Positions 1-8,840 of a DNA stretch of 64,000 nucleotides are shown piece by piece. Numbering within the stretch: the stretch's first letter is position 1; every line of letters begins with the position of its first letter. The notes under the pieces are model-generated. The model had not been told where the DNA came from and did not search any database. It saw nothing but the letters and a program-made list of their open reading frames with translations. The stretch is from Lachnospiraceae bacterium UBA3866. GTDB lineage: Bacteria > Bacillota > Clostridia > Lachnospirales > Lachnospiraceae. The DNA lies in assembly GCA_002392345.1 (NCBI GenBank), contig DGGU01000031.1:1-64000 (forward strand). The letters run 5' to 3'. The position numbers and the translations under genes were made by a program.

Positions 1-275
1 GAAATTTTATTAAGGTATTAAACCATTGAGTAGGGTATCTCTTTCTTTTGGATCTACAATAGTAGAAATTTTATTAAGGTATTAAACTGTTTTCATACTG
101 ACTATACTTTTTCTATCTACAATAGTAGAAATTTTATTAAGGTATTAAACAAGGAGAACTTTACAGGTCGTTCTCTTATCTACAATAGTAGAAATTTTAT
201 TAAGGTATTAAACTTTTTCAGAGTAAAGATTTCGATTAAATCTACAATAGTAGAAATTTTATTAAGGTATTAAAC
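1..275 (-). CRISPR. Type V-A CRISPR array, cut by the window edge
   Basis: Five copies of a 36-bp repeat are seen: a truncated one at 1-23, then 52-87, 115-150, 178-213 and 240-275. The four spacers are 24-51 (28 nt), 88-114 (27), 151-177 (27) and 214-239 (26). Read on the minus strand the repeat begins GTTTAATACC and ends TCTACTATTGTAGAT, the classic Cas12a crRNA handle: stem TCTAC/GTAGA, loop TATT. Transcription is therefore leftward, away from cas2, and the array continues beyond base 1. Complete repeats are identical to each other. No spacer match elsewhere in the window was noticed. Confidence 0.97.
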
Positions 276-392
276 CCGTTTTTCATATTTGGGCATAAAA
301 TACCTTGATTATTAAACATTTTTAAATACTTTCTTTTATTTAATACCTTAAATTTCATATATTTTACCATATTAAGACTTAGGTTTGCAAGT
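276..392 (-). promoter_or_regulatory. CRISPR leader
   Basis: An AT-rich, gene-free 117-bp stretch lies between the cas2 stop and the first (newest) repeat, where a leader is expected. It contains part of the repeat in inverted orientation: 339-350 reads TTTAATACCTTA on the plus strand, matching the 5' half of the crRNA-sense repeat, and ATTTC follows at 351-355. A short TATTAAAC at 310-317 matches the repeat end in direct orientation. Leader function is inferred from position only. Confidence 0.7.
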
Positions 393-668
393 TCACTCAA
401 CAATAAATAAATCCTTATCTTCATGCTGTGAGAACCCATATTTTAACACTTTACAACTACTACTCAATAGAAACAGTAATACGCTATCGCTTTCATCAAA
501 TCTTTTTTCAAATTTGTTTTTTATTTGTGTAACAACATTATCTAATATCCTATTGCTATTCTCTATTTCATAAACCGAGTACTGAATTCTATGCCCAAAC
601 TTTTCAATAAACTTTTGAAAATGCCTTCTCTTTTTATCATCGCTTATATCATAGCTTACTATTATCAT
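393..668 (-). CDS. cas2: CRISPR-associated endoribonuclease Cas2
   Basis: Small Cas2 of 91 aa, the structural partner of Cas1 in spacer acquisition. The N-terminus MIIVSYDISDDKKRRHF carries the typical beta-strand followed by the D-x-S/D motif of the ferredoxin-like fold. The open frame extends 13 codons upstream, but the start at 668 is preferred because it places the catalytic-type Asp at the usual position. This start lies inside the end of cas1, an overlap of about 20 nt that suggests translational coupling. Last gene of the cas operon; the leader and array follow directly. Confidence 0.93.
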   Translation of the reverse strand: MIIVSYDISDDKKRRHFQKFIEKFGHRIQYSVYEIENSNRILDNVVTQIKNKFEKRFDESDSVLLFLLSSSCKVLKYGFSQHEDKDLFIVE

Positions 669-1635
669 AAAATAACTCTCTTTCATAAAAAGGAAATTTT
701 TCAACACTTTTTCCCTTCATAAATGCTCTATAGTATTCTTGAATATATAAGAAAATTTTATCCTTTTCACCAATTATTGCACTTAGAAAAATGTTTGCAT
801 ATTTTGTTGAATTTTCATATTTTAACCTAAATGCTTTATTAATAACTGTAAAATCTTCTTCCTTGATCTGTTTTAAATTAATAGATTTTCTTACTTGCTC
901 ATCAATAATGATTCTAAACGGTTCCACAAAATCACAAATTAATGATTTCCTCATATAAAATTGCTTGTGCAACACCCCTACATATGTATCAAAGCCAAAA
1001 CTATTGGCAATTACATCAATAAATGTAAATAAAATCGTATAGCCTATATCTAATGCAGAATTAATATAATCATATTTTATTCTTGGTTTTCTACCTTTCC
1101 AGCCTAAATCGGCAAACATTGCTTTAAAGTACAGCTTTGCTGCATTACCTTCATGAGATAATAATATATGATAATTTTTGCACTCTAGACTTCTATCTAA
1201 ATAATCATTTAAAGCTATAATAGTCTCTTTTATGTTAGCACTCTTTTTTCTAACATTCTTTAATACATTAATCTCATTAAGTATTTTATTGCTAACAATG
1301 TGTCTCGCTATACTAATCCCATTGTATTTGTATTGTTTTTCTTTCAACAAGGTATTTCCTGTTTTAACATCACCTATCATTTCGTATAATCTAAATGTTG
1401 GAGAAAGCAATGCTATGGAAAATCCAAACTTTTTGGCTTTTTTCAGTATTACAGTAGTTAATGACAAATCACCTACTATATATATAATATATAATCTATA
1501 AAGACTTACTTGAAATTTAATCTTTTCGTCTTTTTCTTTAACAATTAAATTATCATTCTTATATGCTATTTTTTCGCCATTGTTGGCATAGACAAAAACT
1601 ATTTGTTTTTTTGAAAAATCATTTATACTTAACAT
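649..1635 (-). CDS. cas1: CRISPR-associated integrase Cas1
   Basis: The 328-aa Cas1 integrase inserts new spacers as a Cas1-Cas2 complex. The metal-binding triad is visible: E162 in SHEGNAAK, H223 in VLHKQF and E238 in DFVEPFR, within the alpha-helical C-terminal domain; residues 1-80 form the beta-rich N-domain. Length is normal for type V-A Cas1. The start ATG sits one base after the cas4 stop and the end overlaps cas2, so cas4-cas1-cas2 reads as one unit. No broken motif is seen, so acquisition should be functional. Confidence 0.96.
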   Translation of the reverse strand: MLSINDFSKKQIVFVYANNGEKIAYKNDNLIVKEKDEKIKFQVSLYRLYIIYIVGDLSLTTVILKKAKKFGFSIALLSPTFRLYEMIGDVKTGNTLLKEKQYKYNGISIARHIVSNKILNEINVLKNVRKKSANIKETIIALNDYLDRSLECKNYHILLSHEGNAAKLYFKAMFADLGWKGRKPRIKYDYINSALDIGYTILFTFIDVIANSFGFDTYVGVLHKQFYMRKSLICDFVEPFRIIIDEQVRKSINLKQIKEEDFTVINKAFRLKYENSTKYANIFLSAIIGEKDKIFLYIQEYYRAFMKGKSVEKFPFYERELFYDNSKL

Positions 1636-1636
1636 A

Positions 1637-2197
1637 TTATTTCAATAAAGAGAAGCTACAGAGTTCTTCATAAATACAATTCTCGCACTTTAATCTGGAA
1701 CTTGGAATGTAGTTTGATAATTCAAATTCATCAATATCTTTAATTACTTTTATAAAACCTTCAAAGTATTTGCTATTATATTGAGGTAACGCTATGGGAT
1801 AAACTTTATTATCTGACATACTATACAATCTCAGCTCATTTATCTTGTAACCCATTTCCACAAGACAAAAGTACTCTCCATATAGTTGATAAATATATCC
1901 ATCATATATTTTCAATATCTTTTTCTTTCTTTCCGTTAATATGCCTTTTTCATCATCAAAAATATCAATTTTGCCGTATATATTGTATTTCTCACAATAG
2001 ACATCTATCCCTTGTAGCACATTTTTCTTACTACTATATCTTTTACTATCAATAGTTTCATGTGCTGCTGTTCCATTTAATTGGCATGCTGACTGATAAG
2101 TCATTTTTTCTGTCTCTATATCAAGATCATGAAAATAAATAGACACAGGACAAAATATAAAATCATTAAGTTTTGAAATTGCAATAGGATTTTCCAT
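1637..2197 (-). CDS. cas4: CRISPR-associated exonuclease Cas4
   Basis: Cas4 of 186 aa, a RecB-like Fe-S nuclease that trims and selects PAM-proximal ends of new spacers. Four cysteines fit the 4Fe-4S site: C16 (FCPVSIYF) and the C-terminal set C171, C174 and C180 (CENCIYEELC). The RecB-type core is seen around GKIDIFDD and the following ERKKK and YQLYGEYFCLVE stretch. It is encoded three bases after the cas12a stop and one base before cas1. The length is typical of the short Cas4 of type V-A loci. Confidence 0.94.
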   Translation of the reverse strand: MENPIAISKLNDFIFCPVSIYFHDLDIETEKMTYQSACQLNGTAAHETIDSKRYSSKKNVLQGIDVYCEKYNIYGKIDIFDDEKGILTERKKKILKIYDGYIYQLYGEYFCLVEMGYKINELRLYSMSDNKVYPIALPQYNSKYFEGFIKVIKDIDEFELSNYIPSSRLKCENCIYEELCSFSLLK

Positions 2198-2200
2198 GTG

Positions 2201-5200
2201 TTAAAATGGCAAATGCGTCTGTGCATACTCTAACCATTCTCTGTTGGATATTACTGTCAACTTATCACTTTGATCTTTCTTTATTCTCTCAATAATCATC
2301 AGCCCTTTTCTAGCAATGTTATATGCTCCATTAGAATCAGCGTCTTTCGGGAGAAAAGTCCCTTCTTTCACTTCACTTGAATTAAAATATTGTCCTTTTC
2401 GATTTTTCACTGGAGATGCTAGATAATCAATCACCAAATCACTTTCTTTTTGCTTAGGTCTGCTATTCCTAATCTGCAGTATTAATTTCAAAATCCAAAA
2501 TAATTTATCATAAAACTTTCCTTCATCAATTTCTAAAATCTTTTCCTTAATATCTCCATTCCCACTTGTATATTCAACTTGATATTGGCCGAGCAAATCA
2601 ACCAGTTCTTTTGTTAAATCTATTTCTTTGTAGTCCCAATTGTTATTTCTATCTTTGTTCCTAAAAGTCAAAATCCTTTTGCCATATGAGGATATCGTCC
2701 ATTTTTTTTGATAATCTGTTGCTCCATAATCAAAGTCCTCATAATTAAATACGAATTCAAACACATGTTCTTCTATATTATATTTAATCGATTTAAACCT
2801 ATTTATAAATTCTTTTTTTGTTTTCACACTTGTGTAGTTGTTTAATCTAAACAAATTAACAAACCCTGTTGTAGGATCAATCTTGCTTGTATTCCATGGT
2901 GCCACATAAAATATAAACCCATTTTGAAACGCCATCTTTGCATTTCCCTCATAGGGTCTAGTTAGTTGATATGCTTTAAGCAAGCCTCCGTTTACACTAG
3001 GTTGACTTTTCTTATTTATATATAAATTCAATTTATCTATCAACATTTTTTCAAATTTTTGATATACTTGTTTTTCAACTTTAATTCTACTATTTTTAAA
3101 ACCAGAATTTAAATCTTCCATAACAATAATTGCGTCGTATTTTTCTACTAATTCACATATTTTGTGAACCACTTGGCTTACATAACCTTCTTTTAACTCC
3201 TTTATATTCTCTATCGTTTTCCATGATTTTCTCGCTATATCTCGCTCTTTTTCTTTTTTATCAAGCAAGTCATGGTAATCTGTCTTATATATATTTCCTT
3301 TATATTCGTTAATTATATCGTTAAGTGATATTTGCTCGATCAAACCTCTTTTTTCACTCACAACGTTTACATATATTAAATTTCTTTCGCCTCGATCTAT
3401 TCCTATCACATAGTTGTCATTGCATTTTTTTATAGATTCATTAACACCATCATTAAACACGCCGCTATCTGCTTTAAAATTTATTGTGATTGGCACATGG
3501 AATTCAAATTGGTCATCAGTGAATCGTCTATCTTTTACAAGGTTATATTCAAATATACTCTCTTTTTTCTTGTTCGCAATATTTTTGTTAAAAATCGGCT
3601 TGTTTTTAGGATGAGTTACTCTATAATCCATACTCTTTTCCCTCAAGAATATTTCTGCCTTACCGTTTAACTTGTATACTACTTCTTTCAAATTTTGTTC
3701 ATCAAAAAGTTCTTCAAAATACATTGTGTGTAGATTTTTTATTCCTTTTGAATAATTTGAAAAATCTTTATTATATAATTGAAACAAATATAATTTACCT
3801 TCATCCACCCATTTATCTATATATTCATCTGGAATATTTGTATATGTTATTTTATACCCTTGATCAGCAACTTCTTTATAAAACTCGCTTATATCTTTGT
3901 ATTTTGATGTATCAGTAAATTTAAAACCAAATTTTGAATAATCGACATGCTTATCAATAGATTCTTTGAAGTAATCTATTAACTTTATCATATCACTTTT
4001 TTTGAAATCTTCTCCTTTTTTATGCGTTCCCTTACTATAGTTTTGTAATATTTCTTTGCTTGGTTTGAAATTCTCTATTCCCTTGTTTGACAAAAAGACT
4101 TTAGGTAACATTTTATTTGGCCCTGGTAATAACTTATAATTAACCTTCATATAATAATTCTTTGATTCTTCCATATCTATGATATTAGTAAATATTTTAT
4201 TATCAGTTTTATTAATTATGCCTAAAAAGTATTTACCTTCTTTCAAAAACAATACCCCAAGATTGTCTATTTCTTTGTTCACATCCCAACCATCTAGTAA
4301 TGTTGGACAATTAAAGTTCAATTTAATTTTATCCAATTTATATGGCTTTTTTGTTGAATAGTTTCTAACTTTATTATAAATACTAACAATGTCATTCAAA
4401 AAGTCTAGTTCTCCTAACTCACCATAAAAAGCCAAGTCTTTCTCCTCTGTTTCACTAGCGCCGCAAAACATTTCCTTAAATTTATGTAGTTTCAATAGCC
4501 AATCTAATACCCCTTTTATTCTCTCAACTACGTTCTCATCGCTTTTGATGCTCAAACTTCTATCTATTTTTTTATACTCTAAAACTGCCTTGTTTATTTC
4601 ATTTACTATTTCTTCTAATTCATTTTCTATCGTCTCAACCACTCCCTCGTCACTAAAGCCCGCCTTTTTAATCAATCTGCAAACATTCACTAGCGACAGA
4701 TCTTTTATTTCTTTGAGATATTTCGATTTATCTCTTTCATATTTTTCTTTATTTTTACCAACTTTATGATTCTCATCATAATCAATACTCATTCCTAAAT
4801 TAATAGCATTATAATCTTTACAGCACTTAATAGATATATCACTAAATTTCGCTGAACTTAAATATATAGTTCTATAATCATACAAACCTTTAGTTAAACC
4901 ATCAAAAACACCCAAAATATTTTTAAAAATTGACTCATCCTTATTTTCAATTTTTTCCAATAACGCATCTATTAAATCATACACCAAATCATCACTCGTA
5001 ATAACATCAAATCTAAACGTCTTGGTCTTATCTTCACTTAAGATTTGTTTAAATAACTGTTTAAATTTTGGAAGTTTTGTCTGTCCTTTATTCTTTTGAT
5101 TATATAAATTAATATATTCATTTAAACCTTTAATTTTTGTCTTTTCATTTACTGAATATCCGCCTATAATAGAGTTATATTTATTAATATCTTCCCCAGT

Positions 5201-5905
5201 TAAGCATAAATTATAATATTCTATATTAAAAATGTCTTTTATTTTAAAGCTTTTTAAAATATCTGCTAGTTCTTTTTCCAGTGTGTTGATATCTTCTCGT
5301 AAAACTTCTTTGATTTTTAAATAAACTTTAATATTGTCTATAAATATTTTAAGATTATCATTGATGCATCTATAGGCAATGCTACCAACTTTTTCTTCTG
5401 ATTCAAATATATTCTTTCGATTTATAAAGAAGCCTTGAAGGTATGTACTAAATTTATCAAACTGTAAAATAACTTCTCTCTCTTCTTCACTCATTCTATT
5501 ATCAGACAATATAAGTCTTAGCAATCCTTCTTTAAACAATTTATCATATTCACTATGTTCACGAAATTTTGAGCATATTTCTTCTCTTAATCTTTTTTGC
5601 AATTCCGTAATTTTATTGCTTTTTTCTTTTTTATTCTCAAAACTAGCATTATAAACATCATAATAGTTTTTTAAATTATCGGGATTCGTCTTAAACTTAA
5701 AATTATTCAAGCAGTTGTTTATAAAAGTATTGTAATATTTATCTATTATTAATTTTGCCTTGCTATAATCTTCTGCTTTCTTTTTATCTACTTCTAATAA
5801 TTTTTCACCATCAAAATTCTCTTTTGTTTTTCCTACTGGTATCAATTTAAATCTTAGTGTTTTTGTTACGGGATATAAATTAATAAAATTATCAATTTTT
5901 TTCAT
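2201..5905 (-). CDS. cas12a: CRISPR-associated endonuclease Cas12a (Cpf1)
   Basis: Single-effector nuclease of type V-A, 1234 aa, full length for the family. It binds a crRNA, recognises a T-rich PAM, cuts target DNA with its RuvC site and processes its own pre-crRNA. The N-terminus has the conserved NLYPVTKTLRFKLIPVGKT; the PAM/WED region carries LLPGPNKMLPKVFLS; the processing region has RVTHPKNKPIF. Catalytic residues are present: RuvC-I D837 in GIDRGERN, RuvC-II E930 in VMEDLNSGF, Nuc-domain R1146 in LQIRNSR and RuvC-III D1190 in DADSNGAYN. It closely resembles Lachnospiraceae Cas12a. The Shine-Dalgarno AAAGGAGC precedes ATG 5905. First gene of the cas operon; by all visible motifs it is active. 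Confidence 0.98.
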   Translation of the reverse strand: MKKIDNFINLYPVTKTLRFKLIPVGKTKENFDGEKLLEVDKKKAEDYSKAKLIIDKYYNTFINNCLNNFKFKTNPDNLKNYYDVYNASFENKKEKSNKITELQKRLREEICSKFREHSEYDKLFKEGLLRLILSDNRMSEEEREVILQFDKFSTYLQGFFINRKNIFESEEKVGSIAYRCINDNLKIFIDNIKVYLKIKEVLREDINTLEKELADILKSFKIKDIFNIEYYNLCLTGEDINKYNSIIGGYSVNEKTKIKGLNEYINLYNQKNKGQTKLPKFKQLFKQILSEDKTKTFRFDVITSDDLVYDLIDALLEKIENKDESIFKNILGVFDGLTKGLYDYRTIYLSSAKFSDISIKCCKDYNAINLGMSIDYDENHKVGKNKEKYERDKSKYLKEIKDLSLVNVCRLIKKAGFSDEGVVETIENELEEIVNEINKAVLEYKKIDRSLSIKSDENVVERIKGVLDWLLKLHKFKEMFCGASETEEKDLAFYGELGELDFLNDIVSIYNKVRNYSTKKPYKLDKIKLNFNCPTLLDGWDVNKEIDNLGVLFLKEGKYFLGIINKTDNKIFTNIIDMEESKNYYMKVNYKLLPGPNKMLPKVFLSNKGIENFKPSKEILQNYSKGTHKKGEDFKKSDMIKLIDYFKESIDKHVDYSKFGFKFTDTSKYKDISEFYKEVADQGYKITYTNIPDEYIDKWVDEGKLYLFQLYNKDFSNYSKGIKNLHTMYFEELFDEQNLKEVVYKLNGKAEIFLREKSMDYRVTHPKNKPIFNKNIANKKKESIFEYNLVKDRRFTDDQFEFHVPITINFKADSGVFNDGVNESIKKCNDNYVIGIDRGERNLIYVNVVSEKRGLIEQISLNDIINEYKGNIYKTDYHDLLDKKEKERDIARKSWKTIENIKELKEGYVSQVVHKICELVEKYDAIIVMEDLNSGFKNSRIKVEKQVYQKFEKMLIDKLNLYINKKSQPSVNGGLLKAYQLTRPYEGNAKMAFQNGFIFYVAPWNTSKIDPTTGFVNLFRLNNYTSVKTKKEFINRFKSIKYNIEEHVFEFVFNYEDFDYGATDYQKKWTISSYGKRILTFRNKDRNNNWDYKEIDLTKELVDLLGQYQVEYTSGNGDIKEKILEIDEGKFYDKLFWILKLILQIRNSRPKQKESDLVIDYLASPVKNRKGQYFNSSEVKEGTFLPKDADSNGAYNIARKGLMIIERIKKDQSDKLTVISNREWLEYAQTHLPF

Positions 5906-5926
5906 TTTTTTGCTCCTTTTGGTTAT

Positions 5927-5954
5927 TTTATATTAATGTTTCAACTTTTTTCAA
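5927..5954 (-). promoter_or_regulatory. Putative cas operon promoter
   Basis: On the minus strand a TTGAAA -35 box (5949-5954) is followed after 16 nt by a TATAAA -10 box (5927-5932), about 20 bp before the cas12a start. It is the only reasonable sigma-A match between cas12a and the upstream rloB-like gene. Confidence 0.5.
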
Positions 5955-6015
5955 TGTTTTAAAGATATTCTATAATTAATTATGTACCTAATTTATCACA
6001 TCGGTATAAATATAT

Positions 6016-6666
6016 CTAATGGCTGTTTTTGCTTACTTTATCTCCTATTTCTTCAAGTAATTTATATAAGAGACTAACCCCTATCATTTCTGATGGTTGG
6101 TTTTTCCCTTCTGTTATATATTGTTTATATTTGGTCTTGTGAATCTTTATTGCTTCTTTTTCATTACCGTTTTCAATCAGCTCGTCATAAATATTTTTGT
6201 TGTTTTTTGAATAACTTTTCCCCGCTATTCTAAGATATGTTTTTTCAAATTCCTTAATACAATTGTTTTGATCATACATACTTGGTGACTTCCCAAAATA
6301 TGATGAAAACAATGTTTCTATGCATGGATTTGACCAACCTGCATTTATACCATGTCGCTTTGCCTTGTCTATTATGATGTTAAATTCCTTCACTTGATCT
6401 CTATCAAAAACTATCCAAGGATCATATATTATTGGTGACTTTGAAATGTCTTCCAATATGGTGTCTACCATATCATATGTCTTTGATGATTTTACTCGTA
6501 TCACTAATCTCCCTCTAATTTTTTCTGGTAAATTTCTTTTTACACCATTTAAAAAATTTGGCTCAGTTTCAACTGCATCTGTAACGATATAGTAATATCC
6601 TAAATCAGGCTCTCTAAAGCCCACTTTTCTAGCCTCTATTTTTCCTGCACGATCTCTTTTACCCAT
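6016..6666 (-). CDS. RloB-like / AbiLii-like defence protein
   Basis: A protein of 216 aa resembling the RloB family found with AAA ATPases in anticodon-nuclease-linked and abortive-infection loci. Recognisable marks are VTDAVETEPNF (family form near V-E-G-x-x-TEP-N), the acidic stretch IVFDRDQVKEF and the conserved GWSNPCIETLFSSYF (family form SNPCFE-LW-L). These acidic residues fit a Toprim-like nuclease fold, which is inference. The frame is open 28 codons further upstream, but ATG 6666 is preferred because it starts one base after the TAG of the ATPase gene and gives the family N-terminus. Translational coupling implies a two-protein system. Prophage or plasmid defence is the likely role. 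Confidence 0.75.
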   Translation of the reverse strand: MGKRDRAGKIEARKVGFREPDLGYYYIVTDAVETEPNFLNGVKRNLPEKIRGRLVIRVKSSKTYDMVDTILEDISKSPIIYDPWIVFDRDQVKEFNIIIDKAKRHGINAGWSNPCIETLFSSYFGKSPSMYDQNNCIKEFEKTYLRIAGKSYSKNNKNIYDELIENGNEKEAIKIHKTKYKQYITEGKNQPSEMIGVSLLYKLLEEIGDKVSKNSH

Positions 6667-6667
6667 A

Positions 6668-7939
6668 CTAATCAAAAACTCCTTCAAAGCCTTTAAGCAC
6701 AGGTATAGCTCCGTATTTTCCAAGTAAATAATTTTTCTGGTAGTCTTCATCTTTCCTTATTTTTTCACCATCATCTCCGACAAAATCACTAAGTGAATAT
6801 AGATTGGATATTCCTTCTTCATTCTTTTCCGTAAACCAGATTTCATCTCTTCTCATAATATCCGATTTTAATTGCCAAACATCATGCGATGTAAATACCA
6901 GTTGTGCATTGTGCTTGTTTATGTCTTTGTTTAAAAACATCTGCACTATAGTCCTTAAAAGTAGTGGATGAAGTCGAGAGTTTAATTCATCAATAAACAA
7001 TACTTGTCCATTATGTATAACGTTATTTAAATAAGGAAATAAAGTAAACATCTTTCTGGTGCCTGCCGATTCCAGTAGTAAAGGTAATCCTATTTTTTTA
7101 TCTGAATCGTTCATCTGATGATGAAAGTTTACTTCTATAATCTTTTGTTTCATAATAGGGTTTATCTCTTTTTCCTTCGCTTCCATCCCCTTTATTGAAT
7201 CATCAAAAGAAGATAAAAACTTTACCGCCGCCTCTTGCATTTTTCTTTCCAACATCAGCCGCGAAAGGCCTCCCCCTTGAGATATCCAGTATTCTTCCTT
7301 GTCGTTACCTAGGTTTAAGTCTATTATGCCAGCAAACCAACTATAAATGTTCCCCAAAAGTGTTTCTTTTAATTTTGCCCCCAAAGTCAATACTAATGTC
7401 TCTTTTTGCATTGACACTTTTATATTTTTAACTTTATCTTTTTCTAACCCGCTAAAATCATTTTCTTCTTTGCTTCTATAAAAAATATTTTTAAATTCTT
7501 CTCTTGATGTTTTAGCTTTATAATATAGCCATTCTTCTTCTATTACATTGTTGTTAAAAATAAATCCATATTGATATATTTTTTCTGTATCATCATTATT
7601 TAATGCGAAATACATTTCGAACATAGACCCTTCGTTCCTACTTTTTAAGTCAAATAGAAATGGGGTTGGTTTTATAATTCTATTTTGTAATTCTGGATTA
7701 ATTTGGCTTCCTGCAAAATTCAAAGACATAAGAACATAACTGACCATAAATCTAAGTGCTTCCATCACATTGGACTTGCCACTAGCGTTTGCACCAAAAA
7801 TACTCGCAACTGGGAGTACCTTTATATTGCCAACTTTTATGTTTCTATCAGAAAACTCTGTGATTTTTGTTGCTGTAAGGTCAAGGCATACTTCGTTTTT
7901 AAAAGACTTATAATTTTTAAATTTAAATTTTAATAACAT
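6668..7939 (-). CDS. AAA family ATPase of an RloAB/AbiL-like defence pair
   Basis: An ABC/SMC-like AAA ATPase (AAA_15/AAA_21 type) of 423 aa. Walker A is GANASGKSN at residues 49-57; the N-terminus LLKFKFKNYKSFKN is the standard start of this class. The Walker B block VLFIDELNSRLHP lies near residue 313 and is followed by the H-loop stretch LVFTSHDVWQL. The pairing with a downstream RloB-like gene matches RloA-RloB and AbiLi-AbiLii arrangements, in which the ATPase is thought to sense or gate a toxic partner. A strong promoter lies upstream, and the pair sits directly next to the Cas12a operon in a small defence island. Confidence 0.82.
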   Translation of the reverse strand: MLLKFKFKNYKSFKNEVCLDLTATKITEFSDRNIKVGNIKVLPVASIFGANASGKSNVMEALRFMVSYVLMSLNFAGSQINPELQNRIIKPTPFLFDLKSRNEGSMFEMYFALNNDDTEKIYQYGFIFNNNVIEEEWLYYKAKTSREEFKNIFYRSKEENDFSGLEKDKVKNIKVSMQKETLVLTLGAKLKETLLGNIYSWFAGIIDLNLGNDKEEYWISQGGGLSRLMLERKMQEAAVKFLSSFDDSIKGMEAKEKEINPIMKQKIIEVNFHHQMNDSDKKIGLPLLLESAGTRKMFTLFPYLNNVIHNGQVLFIDELNSRLHPLLLRTIVQMFLNKDINKHNAQLVFTSHDVWQLKSDIMRRDEIWFTEKNEEGISNLYSLSDFVGDDGEKIRKDEDYQKNYLLGKYGAIPVLKGFEGVFD

Positions 7940-7990
7940 TTTTTTAACCCCTTTTCTACAATTTCCTGTGATTTTTTCTCATTTAGGTGT

Positions 7991-8019
7991 ATATTATCAC
8001 AAAACTCCCATTCTGTCAA
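7991..8019 (-). promoter_or_regulatory. Promoter of the RloAB-like operon
   Basis: Minus-strand TTGACA (8014-8019), a 17-nt spacer and TAATAT (7991-7996): a near-consensus sigma-A promoter about 55 bp before the ATPase start. Confidence 0.7.
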
Positions 8020-8032
8020 CCCCTTTATAAGC

Positions 8033-8059
8033 AAAAAAATTAGGCTTTTTCAGCCTAAT
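8033..8059 (-). terminator. Intrinsic terminator after the MBL-fold gene
   Basis: Perfect 8-bp stem ATTAGGCT/AGCCTAAT (8039-8046 with 8052-8059) with a 5-nt loop, followed on the minus strand by seven Ts. It ends the transcript of the hydrolase gene and insulates the defence operon. Confidence 0.85.
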
Positions 8060-8113
8060 CTTTGAGGACAATATCAAAAAGCCATTTTTTCTTTTTCAGT
8101 CATATTAACCTCG

Positions 8114-8785
8114 CTAATCTTTCACCGGCCTAAATGTATCAAAATCGATAAACTCTTTTGCTTCAATACTAGCATCCACAAGCTCTACGAATTTTTTTCC
8201 TAGCGATTCTTCACCAACTATACTGCCATAATGCGTTGGGATAGCAATTTTAGGTTTTATAGTATTGATAAGTTCTGTTGCCTCTTCCACTGTCATAGTA
8301 TAAGTGCCACCAATTGGAACTAAGGCTATATCACATTTTACTTTTTTATTTTCTTCTGTTATGTCAGTGTCGCCTGCTATATAATATCTTGTACCATTAA
8401 CTTCAAGTATATAGCCCACCCAAGAGAACTTTTTCTGATGAAAGTTTTTGTTTACATTATATGCTGGTATGGTTTCTATAGTTATGCCGTCTTCCAATTC
8501 TCTTTTATCTTTCGTATCAACCTCTATTACCTTTGCTGGGTCTTTGATGCTGCAATCAGATGTGAGAGTTCTTGCTATACTCTTTGGACACACAAATTTC
8601 GTATCATCTTTTCTTATATTTGTTATACTTTTTGGATCGAGGTGGTCATAGTGATCATGCGTAATAATAATATAATCTGCATCACTATATCTTCCTTCCA
8701 ACTTAAACGGATCAAAGTAAAATACTTTGCCGCCATCATTGATTCTTATACTACTATGTGTATTTATCTTTATCTTATTTTGCAT
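8114..8785 (-). CDS. MBL-fold metal-dependent hydrolase (UlaG/UPF0173-like)
   Basis: A 223-aa metallo-beta-lactamase fold protein. The zinc-binding HxHxDH motif is HDHYDH at residues 43-48, preceded by the FDPF strand turn. Further metal ligands are likely in IAGDTDITEE and PTHYGSI. The length fits the compact cytoplasmic UlaG/UPF0173 branch rather than true beta-lactamases or glyoxalases, so the substrate is unknown. The SD AGAAGG precedes ATG 8785. It is transcribed alone, between glyA and a strong terminator. Confidence 0.85.
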   Translation of the reverse strand: MQNKIKINTHSSIRINDGGKVFYFDPFKLEGRYSDADYIIITHDHYDHLDPKSITNIRKDDTKFVCPKSIARTLTSDCSIKDPAKVIEVDTKDKRELEDGITIETIPAYNVNKNFHQKKFSWVGYILEVNGTRYYIAGDTDITEENKKVKCDIALVPIGGTYTMTVEEATELINTIKPKIAIPTHYGSIVGEESLGKKFVELVDASIEAKEFIDFDTFRPVKD

Positions 8786-8840
8786 TATTAGCCTTCTCTC
8801 GTTACTATCTTAGCAATTAATTCTAAACAATTATCCCTTC

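Noticed and set aside
242..439. Open frame of 65 codons on the minus strand over the CRISPR leader
   Set aside because: It overlaps a CRISPR repeat and the end of cas2, has no RBS and low-complexity sequence; the region is better explained as a leader.
8074..8103. Nine-codon frame after the MBL gene (begins MTEKEKM, as in maltose O-acetyltransferases) with a good GAGG upstream
   Set aside because: Too short to judge; it could be a relic of an acetyltransferase gene or chance before the terminator.
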